64,000 nucleotides of DNA from Actinospica durhamensis (lineage in GTDB: Bacteria > Actinomycetota > Actinomycetes > Streptomycetales > Catenulisporaceae). Position 1 is the first letter of the stretch, and each line of letters starts with the position of its first letter. Positions 54,531-64,000 of the stretch are shown here, piece by piece. The position numbers and the translations under genes are program-made. Where the stretch lies: contig NZ_JAGSOG010000008.1 of NCBI RefSeq assembly GCF_018139695.1, forward strand, positions 1 through 64,000. The letters are read 5' to 3'. The notes under the pieces were generated by a model that saw only the letters and a list, made by a program, of their open reading frames with translations, ran no database searches and had not been told where the DNA came from.

Positions 54531-56060
54531 TCACGCCTGCGCGTCGCCGGAGCCCGCGCGCACCTGGCGCAGGGTCTCGGTGAACCAGCGGGCGCTGAGC
54601 TTGGGGGTGCGCTTGAAGGTCTCGAAGTCCACCCGGATGATGCCGAAGCGCTTGTCGAAGCCGAAGGCCCACTCGAAGTTGTCCAGCAGCGACCAGACGA
54701 AGTAGCCCTGGATGTCCGTGCCCTGCTCCCGGGCCTCGGCCACGGCGGCGAGGTGGTCGGCGATGTAGCCCACCCGGTCGGCGTCGTGCACGTAGCCGGT
54801 CTCGTCCGGCTTGTCGTCGAAGGCGGCGCCGTTCTCGGTGATGTACACCGGCACGCCCGGGTACTCGCGCCCGACCCGGATCAGCAGCGACGCGAAGTCG
54901 TGCGGCATGATCTCCCAGCCCATGTGGGTCTGGGGCAGGCCCTGGAGCACGTGCCGGGAGACCGGGCGGCCCTGCGCGTCGTGGGTGGCGCCGTCCTCGG
55001 TGCGGCCGCTGAGCTGCTGGCCGAAGTAGAAGTTCACCCCCAGCGAGTCGATCGGCGCGCCGATGATCTCCAGGTCCCCGTCCTGCACCGGGATGCTCAC
55101 GCCCTCGGCCTCGAGGTCGGCGATCAGGTCCGTCGGGTAGCGCTTGTACCACAGCGGATCCAGGTACATCCGGTTGTTCATGGCGTCGGCCCGGCGCACC
55201 GCGTCGAGGTCCTCGGGCGTGTCGCTGGCCGGGGTGGCCGGCCCGAGGTTGAGCGTGACGGCGAGCTTGAAGTCGTTGCCCGCACTGGCCGCGAGCTCGC
55301 GCATGCGCTGGCCGGCCAGGCCGTGGCCGAGCAGCTGGTGGTGCGCCGCGGCGGCCGCGTCGGCCAGCGAGGTGCGGCCCGGGGCGTGCACGCCGCCGAG
55401 GTAGCCGTGGGTGGTGACGACCGAGGGCTCGTTCAGCGTGGTCCAGGTGCGCACGCGGTCGCCGAACCGGTTGTAGACCAGCTCGGCGTAGTCGGCGAAG
55501 CGGTAAGCGGTATCCCGGTTGGGCCAGCCGCCCGCGTCCTCGAGCTCCTGCGGGGTGTCCCAGTGGAACAGCGTTGGCCACGGGTCCACGCCCGCCTCGA
55601 GCAGCGCGTCCACCAGGCGCTCGTAGAAGTCCAGGCCGGCCGCGTTGGCCGGGCCGCGCCCGCCCGGCTGCACCCGCGGCCAGGCCACCGAGAAGCGGTA
55701 GACGTCGAGGTCGAGCTCCTTGATCAGGGCCACGTCCTCGGGCATCCGGTGGTAGTGGTCGCAGGCCAGGTCGCCGATGTCGCCGTTGTCGATCGCCCCG
55801 GGCACCCGGCAGAAGGTGTCCCAGACCGAGGGGCCGCGGCCGTCCTCGGCCACCGCCCCCTCGATCTGGTACCCGGAGGTGGCCGCACCCCAGCGGAAGT
55901 CGCGGGGCAGTTGGGCGATGCGCAGCGCCGAGGCGGGGGAGACCCCGGCGAGCGCGGCGAGGCTGCCGAGCTCGGGCGCCGGACCGTTCGGCGGGGCATT
56001 GTGGATACCGGAAGCGGTTCCGGCGACGGCAGCGCTCTCGGAGGCCGTGGGAAAATTCAT
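54531..56060 (-). CDS. GH1 beta-glucosidase, last gene of a transporter operon
   Basis: 509 residues from the ATG at 56060 with GAGGAC just upstream. An N-terminal extension of about 55 residues without signal features precedes a complete GH1 barrel: 'FRWGAATSGYQIEGAVAEDG', 'TLFHWDTPQELEDAGG', acid/base Glu in 'TWTTLNEPSVVTTHGYL', 'SLGVNFYFGQQL' and nucleophile Glu in 'VPVYITENGAAFDDKP', then 'GYFVWSLLDNFEWAFGFDKR'. It starts one base before the stop of the preceding ATPase gene ends, so it is translated with the transporter. It is cytosolic and likely hydrolyses the imported beta-linked oligosaccharides. It differs clearly from the other GH1 at 33184. Confidence 0.95.
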   Translation of the reverse strand: MNFPTASESAAVAGTASGIHNAPPNGPAPELGSLAALAGVSPASALRIAQLPRDFRWGAATSGYQIEGAVAEDGRGPSVWDTFCRVPGAIDNGDIGDLACDHYHRMPEDVALIKELDLDVYRFSVAWPRVQPGGRGPANAAGLDFYERLVDALLEAGVDPWPTLFHWDTPQELEDAGGWPNRDTAYRFADYAELVYNRFGDRVRTWTTLNEPSVVTTHGYLGGVHAPGRTSLADAAAAAHHQLLGHGLAGQRMRELAASAGNDFKLAVTLNLGPATPASDTPEDLDAVRRADAMNNRMYLDPLWYKRYPTDLIADLEAEGVSIPVQDGDLEIIGAPIDSLGVNFYFGQQLSGRTEDGATHDAQGRPVSRHVLQGLPQTHMGWEIMPHDFASLLIRVGREYPGVPVYITENGAAFDDKPDETGYVHDADRVGYIADHLAAVAEAREQGTDIQGYFVWSLLDNFEWAFGFDKRFGIIRVDFETFKRTPKLSARWFTETLRQVRAGSGDAQA

Positions 56061-56061
56061 G

Positions 56062-57194
<1,133 letters not shown>

Positions 57195-57198
<4 letters not shown>

Positions 57199-58163
57199 AG
57201 CGTCTCTCCCTCGGGGTCCTGGGCCAGTGCGGGGACGAGCTCGCCCGGCGCGCCGGTGACGGGGGTGAAGCCGATCCGCATCCGGACCCTGCGGCCGGTC
57301 GCGGTCTTGATCCGGGCCGGCCCGCTCGAGCGCAGCCGCGGGTTGACGAACTCGTCGATGCCGAAGTTCAGCAGCGCCAGGCCGGTGCCGAGCAGCGCGA
57401 TGGCCAGACCGGCCGGGACGAACCACCACCAGGCGTTCTGCGCCAGCGCGTCCTGGCTCTGGGCCCAGTAGAGCACCGTGCCCCAGTTCCACTCCGAGAC
57501 GCTGATCCCGACGAAGGCCAGGGTGATCTCGGTCAGCACGGTGAACACCACGGTGCCGATGAAGCCGGAGGCGATCAGCGCGGTCAGGTTCGGCAGGATC
57601 TCGAACACGATGATCCGCGAGGTCGACTCGCCGGTGGCGCGGGCCGCCTCGATGTAGTCGCGCCGGCGCAGCGAGAGGGTCTGAGCCCGCATCAGCCGGG
57701 CGTTCCAGGCCCACGAGGTGAGCCCGATCACCAGGATGACCACCCAGCCGTTGCTCTGCTGGGTGGAGGTGATGATGATCAGCAGCGGCAGCGCCGGGAG
57801 CACCAGGAACACGTTCGAGAGCACGGACAGGCTCTCGCCGCCGCGCCCGGGCAGGTAGCCGGAGGCGATGCCGATCAGCATCGAGAGCACGGTGGCGATC
57901 GCGCCGGCCAGGAAGCCGACCACGACCACGCCGCGGGTGCCCACCAGCAGCTGGCTGTAGATGTCCCGGCCGAGCTGGTCGGTGCCGAACCAGTGCGCGG
58001 AGGAGGGCCCCACCACGATCGCGGTGCCGGTCTGGTCCGGGCTGTACGGCGCGATCCAGGGTCCGATGACCGCGAAGACGAGGAAGAACAACAGGATCAG
58101 CGCGCCCGCGGCGGCCTTGTGGTTGCGCAGGAAGCGCGGCAACCGGAATCGGTTCGGTCGCAT
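57195..58163 (-). CDS. ABC permease, DppC-like
   Basis: 322 residues, six membrane segments. Starts with '[20 protein letters not shown]' typical of the DppC/OppC subfamily. The cytoplasmic EAA loop that contacts the ATPases is '[20 protein letters not shown]', followed by '[16 protein letters not shown]'. It couples by GTGA overlap to the downstream ATPase and is three bases from the preceding permease. Confidence 0.93.
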
Positions 58164-58166
58164 CGG

Positions 58167-59143
58167 TCAGCCCTCCTGGCGCGTGCGCGGGTCGAGGATC
58201 AGGTATGCCAGGTCGGCCAGGAAGTTCGCGGCCAGCACCGCCAGGGTGATGACCAGGAAGATCCCCTGCATCAGCGGGTAGTCGTCCGCGCCGATGGCCT
58301 GGAGCAGCAGCAGGCCCACGCCCTGGTAGTTGAACACGATCTCCACCAGGAAGGTACCGCTGACGATGAAGCCCAGGGAGAGGGCGAAGCCGGAGATGTT
58401 CGGCAGCAGCGCGTTGCGGGCGGCGTAGCTGAGCATGACCCGCCGCTCGGACAGGCCCTTGGCGTGCGCCACGGTGATGTAGTCCTCCGAGGTGACGGTC
58501 ACCATCATGTTGCGCATGCTCAGCATCCAGCCGCTCATGGTGGAGACCACGATGGTGGCGGCGGGCAGGATCGCGTGCTGCAGCGCGTCGCCCACGAAGG
58601 ACGTGGTCCACACCGGGGTCAGGCCCTGGCTGAAGCTGAACGAGCCCGGCAGCCAGCTGCCCGGGCCGGTGAACACGGTGATCGCGATCAGGCCGAGCCA
58701 GAAGTACGGGATCGAGGACAGGAACGAGGCGGCCGGCAGCAGCCCGTCCGTCCACGCCCCGCGCCGCCAGCCGGAGATCACGCCGAGCCCGGTGCCGATC
58801 ACGAAGCTGAGTACCGTGGCGGTGCCCACCAGGAACAGCGTCCACGGCAGGTACTGGCCGATCAGGGTGCTGACCGGGGTGGGGAACTGGGTGAAGGAGA
58901 TGCCCAGGTTCCCGTGCGCGAGCTGGCCCCAGTAGGAGAGGTAGGAACCCCACAGCGACTGGTGCTTGTTCAGGCCGAACAGCGCGGTCAGCGAGGCGAT
59001 CGCGCTGGAGTTGATCTGGCCGGCGTACTTGGCCAGCAGGGCGCTGACGGGGTCGCCGGGCAGCGTGTGCGCGATGAGGAAGTTGATCGTGATCGCTGCC
59101 CAGGCGGTGAAGAGATAGAAGCCAAGGCGGGTCAGCAGGCGTC

Positions 59144-59147
<4 letters not shown>
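58167..59147 (-). CDS. ABC permease, DppB-like
   Basis: 326 residues from the ATG at 59147 (ATGA overlap with the upstream ATPase). '[20 protein letters not shown]' followed by 'HTLPGDPV' is the characteristic DppB opening. The EAA-like loop is '[20 protein letters not shown]' followed by 'AARNALLP'. Six helices. With the DppC-like subunit it forms the transmembrane pore. Confidence 0.93.
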
Positions 59148-60217
<1,070 letters not shown>

Positions 60218-60274
60218 ATTCGTTTCCGTTTCTACGGGTCGAGGGGCCCGCCGCGCGAGAGTGCGACAGGCCCC

Positions 60275-60307
60275 GGGAGCCGGCCGGCGCGCGGCCGGCC
60301 GACTCCC
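60275..60307. promoter_or_regulatory. Intercistronic hairpin after the binding-protein gene
   Basis: GCCGGCCG (60279-60286) and CGGCCGGC (60292-60299) form a perfect stem, extended by GGGA (60275-60278) with TCCC (60304-60307) across a bulge. Such hairpins between a solute-binding-protein gene and its transporter genes commonly stabilise the upstream message or attenuate the downstream one, giving more binding protein than transporter. Confidence 0.55.
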
Positions 60308-60326
60308 GTGGTTCGAGTGCGATGGA

Positions 60327-62006
60327 TCAGGACCCTGAGGCGGGCTGCAGGTGCAGGATGATGTCGAGCGAGTTGATCAGGGTCGGCTGGGCCGGGGCGT
60401 ACGGGTTGTTCGCCGAGGGCCAGCCGGTCCAGTCCTTGGTGCTGAACTCGCCGCCGCCGTTGGCCGCCATGATCGGGATGATCGGCATGTCGTTGACCAT
60501 GATGCCCTCGAGCGTGCTCAGCGCCGTGTTGCGCGCGTCGTCGGTGGCCGCGTTGGCGTAGGCGTCGAGCGCGGCGGTGGCCGCCGGGTTGTTGTACCGC
60601 TCGAAGTTCTCGTTGGCGGTCTTGCCGATCGGCTCGTACTGGGCGCCGTCCAGGATCGACTCGTAGATGTCGTACGGGGTCGAGCCGCTGTTGGTCCAGT
60701 GCAGCACGGCCTGGAAGTCGCCGTTGGCCACGTCCGTGGTCCAGGTGTTGGCGTTCGGCTGGGACACGGTGGCCTTGATGCCGATCTGGGCCAGGTCGTT
60801 CTGGATCAGCGTCAGGTCGGTGTCGTAGTCCGACCAGCCGGCCGGGTCGGACAGGTTCAGCGTGACGGCCTTGCCGCCGTACATCAGCGTGGAGCCGCTG
60901 TAGCTGAACCCGGCGGTGCCGGTGATCAGGGCCTTGGCGGCGCTGACGTCCACCGTGGCGTTGTCGGAGGTGTAGGCGCCCTGGATGAACGAGGTGCCGG
61001 CCGGGGTCGGGATGCCGGTGTTGCTGGTGACGGTCGGGTAGAAGTACCCGTCCTCACCGGTCTGCACGATCGTCGCCCGGTTGATCACGTCGTTGATCGC
61101 CTTGCGCAGGTTGGCGTTGTCGAACGGCTTGACCGTGGTGTTGATCCACAGGCCGTGGATGCCGAGCACCGCCGGGAACCACAGCTGCAGGTGCTTCGGG
61201 TCCTTCGCGGTGTAGGTCACCGAGGGGTTCGGGATGAACTCGAAGGTCCAGTCCGACTCGCCGTCGGTCATCGCGGTTTCCTGCGTCGTGTTCGACGAGT
61301 ACGAGGTGTAGTTCAGCGTCTTGACCGCCGGCAGGGCCTGCCAGTAGCTGGCGCGCCGGGCGAGCGTGACGGTCTGCGAGCTGAAGTGCGAGAGCGTGTA
61401 CGGGCCCGAGCCGACCGGGTTGGTGTCCGGGTCGGTGGCCGGGTTCGCGATCTTCGACCAGATGTGCTCGGGCACGATGAACTGGTTGAGGATGTGCGTC
61501 TGGTACACGTACTGCGAGGTCGGGAAGGTCAGCGTGACCGTGTTCCCGCTGCTGCTGATGGTGCCGAAGTGGATCGCGAAGGAGTTCAGCGCCACGTTGT
61601 TCTTGATCAGGTTGAACGTGTACGCCACGTCCGCGGCGGTCAGCGGCTGGCCGTCGGACCAGGTCACCCCGTTGCGGATGGTGAGCACCAGCTGCTCGTA
61701 GTTGTTCGACCACTTCCACGCGGTGGCCAGCCACGCCTCGCCCGCCTGCGAGGGCTCGACCACGTTCGTCATCACCAGGGGTTCGTAGATGACGTTCTTG
61801 TAGCCGAGGCTGTTGGCGGCCGAAGAGCTCAGGAACGGGTTGTTGTTGTCGCTCTGCGGGCCGTTGGGCATGCCGATGTCGAGCACCCCGGAGCTACTGG
61901 AGCTGCCGCCGCCGGTCGACGAACCGCTTGAACCTCCGCAGGCGCTCAGGGTGCCTGCTGCCAGGATCGTGGCGGCTATGGCCGCTATAGTTCTCGATGT
62001 ACGCAT
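60327..62006 (-). CDS. Family 5 extracellular solute-binding lipoprotein
   Basis: 559 residues. Lipoprotein signal '[20 protein letters not shown]' with lipobox LSAC and a Gly/Ser linker. The family 5 (Dpp/Opp/Nik) binding fold is seen in '[20 protein letters not shown]', '[20 protein letters not shown]', '[20 protein letters not shown]' followed by 'YTFNLIKNN', and '[20 protein letters not shown]'. It is anchored outside and delivers its ligand to the permeases. The GH1 gene and LacI regulator in the same cluster argue for cello- or other beta-gluco-oligosaccharides rather than peptides, as in known family 5 sugar binders of Thermotoga. RBS GAGGG precedes the ATG. Confidence 0.93.
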   Translation of the reverse strand: MRTSRTIAAIAATILAAGTLSACGGSSGSSTGGGSSSSSGVLDIGMPNGPQSDNNNPFLSSSAANSLGYKNVIYEPLVMTNVVEPSQAGEAWLATAWKWSNNYEQLVLTIRNGVTWSDGQPLTAADVAYTFNLIKNNVALNSFAIHFGTISSSGNTVTLTFPTSQYVYQTHILNQFIVPEHIWSKIANPATDPDTNPVGSGPYTLSHFSSQTVTLARRASYWQALPAVKTLNYTSYSSNTTQETAMTDGESDWTFEFIPNPSVTYTAKDPKHLQLWFPAVLGIHGLWINTTVKPFDNANLRKAINDVINRATIVQTGEDGYFYPTVTSNTGIPTPAGTSFIQGAYTSDNATVDVSAAKALITGTAGFSYSGSTLMYGGKAVTLNLSDPAGWSDYDTDLTLIQNDLAQIGIKATVSQPNANTWTTDVANGDFQAVLHWTNSGSTPYDIYESILDGAQYEPIGKTANENFERYNNPAATAALDAYANAATDDARNTALSTLEGIMVNDMPIIPIMAANGGGEFSTKDWTGWPSANNPYAPAQPTLINSLDIILHLQPASGS

Positions 62007-62092
62007 GTATCCCTCACTTGAGTTTCGTCTACTCGCGGATGACGTGCGGTGGAACGGCGCACGCGGGAACGTGCTGCCGGTCCTTGTCCCAC

Positions 62093-62121
62093 CCGGCCCA
62101 CCTCTTTGCGCGGTGGGCCGG
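62093..62121. terminator. Hairpin terminator of the LacI gene
   Basis: CCGGCCCACC (62093-62102) pairs exactly with GGTGGGCCGG (62112-62121) around a 9-base loop, 33 bases after the LacI stop. It separates the regulator's transcript from the transporter operon, whose promoter would then lie between 62007 and 62092. Confidence 0.7.
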
Positions 62122-62153
62122 ACTGGTTGTCGGGGGTGTGCGCTGCGGCGCGG

Positions 62154-63176
<1,023 letters not shown>

Positions 63177-63193
63177 CGCTGCCTCCTCGCCTC

Positions 63194-63219
63194 CGGTACC
63201 GGTTCCGTAACCGGTACCG
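63194..63219. promoter_or_regulatory. 26-bp palindrome, LacI operator candidate
   Basis: CGGTACCGGTT (63194-63204) and AACCGGTACCG (63209-63219) are exact inverted repeats around CCGT. The site is 18 bases upstream of the LacI start, within its leader. Long symmetric sites rich in CCGG in front of lacI-family genes are usually their own operators. I did not find a second copy before the binding-protein gene. Confidence 0.65.
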
Positions 63220-63421
63220 TGCGAGAAAGTAAAGCCGTGGCCCGGTTTCCCGTCAATGAACGCCGTATAACGAAACGAACATGGCAGCTCACGGACCTGC
63301 GATCTTCGTGCCCTGTTCCGGTACTCCGGCAATGCGGACACAAGCCCCGACGGCCCCTCGCCGTCCGCGTGAACAAACCCGCACGCGAGACAACGCAAGA
63401 GATCGAAATTCCCGCAACATT

Positions 63422-63448
63422 CTTGCACCGAGATGCCGTATACTTGCA
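63422..63448 (+). promoter_or_regulatory. CTTGCA direct repeats upstream of the second LacI gene
   Basis: CTTGCA occurs at 63422-63427 and again at 63443-63448, 21 bases apart, that is two helical turns, immediately before the ATG at 63452. Streptomyces MalR/Reg1-type regulators bind repeated CTTGCAG motifs near maltose and amylase genes. The downstream gene is MalR-like, so an autoregulatory site is plausible. Confidence 0.5.
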
Positions 63449-63451
63449 GGC

Positions 63452-64000
63452 ATGCCAGGCAAACTCTCCGATGTGGCCAAGAAGGCCGGCGTCAGCGAGG
63501 CCACGGTCAGCCGCGTGCTCAACGACAAGCCCGGGATCTCGGCCGCCACCCGCGCGGCCGTCCTCACCGCGCTCGACGTGATGGGCTACGAGCGGCCCAC
63601 CCAGCTACGGGGCGAGCGCGCCCGGCTGATCGGCCTCGTCCTGCCCGAACTCCAGAACCCGATCTTCCCGGCGCTGGCCGAGGTGGTCGGCGGGGCACTC
63701 GCGCAACGCGGCTTCACCGCGGTGCTCTGTACCCGAACCACCAGCGGCATGTCAGAGGCCGACTACGTGGACATGCTGCTCGAGCGGCAGGTCTCCGGGA
63801 TGGTCTTCGGCGGCGGCCAGTACGCCGAGGCGGACGCCCCGCACGGCCACTACCTGCGCCTGCTCGAACTGAGGCTGCCGGTGGTGCTGGTGAACGCGGC
63901 CAGCGAGAACCTCGACTTCCCGCGGGTGTCCACGGACGACGCGGTGGCCGTCGAGCAGGCCTTCGGGCACCTCGTCTCGCTCGGCCACGAACGCATCGGC
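63452..64000 (+). CDS. LacI-family regulator, MalR-like (partial, runs off window)
   Basis: The first 183 residues are present. 'KLSDVAKKAGVSEATVSRVL' followed by 'NDKPGISAATRAAVLTALDV' is the helix-turn-helix. The effector domain starts 'RLIGLVLPELQNPIFPALAE' and continues with 'VSGMVFGGGQYAEADAPHGH' and 'VVLVNAASENLDFPRVSTDD'. 'VSEATVSRVLN.KPG' plus 'PELQNPIFP' is the wording of actinobacterial MalR (Reg1) proteins, which repress maltose/maltodextrin uptake genes. It is divergent from the beta-glucoside locus, so it probably governs genes right of the window. Confidence 0.9.
   Translation, partial: MPGKLSDVAKKAGVSEATVSRVLNDKPGISAATRAAVLTALDVMGYERPTQLRGERARLIGLVLPELQNPIFPALAEVVGGALAQRGFTAVLCTRTTSGMSEADYVDMLLERQVSGMVFGGGQYAEADAPHGHYLRLLELRLPVVLVNAASENLDFPRVSTDDAVAVEQAFGHLVSLGHERIG

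Overview
The window reads as chromosomal DNA from a high-GC actinomycete. The signs are very GC-rich third codon positions, GTG and TTG starts behind GGGAGG-type ribosome binding sites, a Cvn conservon, a SigE-family ECF sigma factor and a bacteria-typical tRNA-Lys without an encoded CCA. The abundance of secreted proteins ending in three RILDTR-type repeats suggests the Catenulisporales (Catenulispora or Actinospica relatives), but that placement is inference.

Region 1 (1 to about 27,254) looks like an old genomic island. It starts in a tRNA-Lys(CTT) gene at 166-238 and ends in a 39-bp copy of that tRNA's 3' half at 27216-27254. A third, degenerate copy lies at 1766-1799. Between them are remnants of several mobile elements: an intact-looking DDE transposase, relics of ISL3, IS110, IS3 and IS256 type, and the catalytic half of a tyrosine recombinase. 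Mixed with these are normal genes: a four-gene Cvn conservon (histidine-kinase-like sensor, roadblock protein, DUF742 protein, GTPase), two short-chain dehydrogenases, a COG4705-type membrane protein, a two-component system, a CPBP protease, a TetR regulator, a frameshifted quinone-oxidoreductase-like gene and a GlxA/AraC regulator.

Region 2 (27,500 to 54,500) is gene-dense. It holds a small six-cysteine secreted protein next to an ABC exporter, a membrane-bound family 2 glycosyltransferase, a GH1 beta-glucosidase, a SigE-family sigma factor with an overlapping membrane-anchored partner, two exported or anchored proteins, a GNAT acetyltransferase, a DUF2804 protein, an NfeD-like/SPFH pair with two unknown envelope genes, a chorismate mutase and a small protein with one EF-hand loop.

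Region 3 (54,500 to 64,000) is a coherent sugar-uptake locus on the minus strand: LacI regulator, family 5 solute-binding lipoprotein, ATPase, two permeases, second ATPase and a GH1 beta-glucosidase. A second, MalR-like LacI gene diverges from it and runs off the window.

The most striking feature is a paralogous family of large exported proteins: five intact genes (1801-4413, 15164-17788, 39308-41029, 42025-45660, 45741-48350) and one 5'-truncated relic (8317-8859). All end in three copies of a roughly 130-residue repeat. What precedes the repeats varies: a parallel beta-helix plus PKD-like domain in three, a short PKD-like domain in one, and a beta-propeller plus three anchor-D/ASH-like domains in another. 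They look like a modular surface or matrix system with exchangeable heads on a constant tail. Function is not known from sequence.
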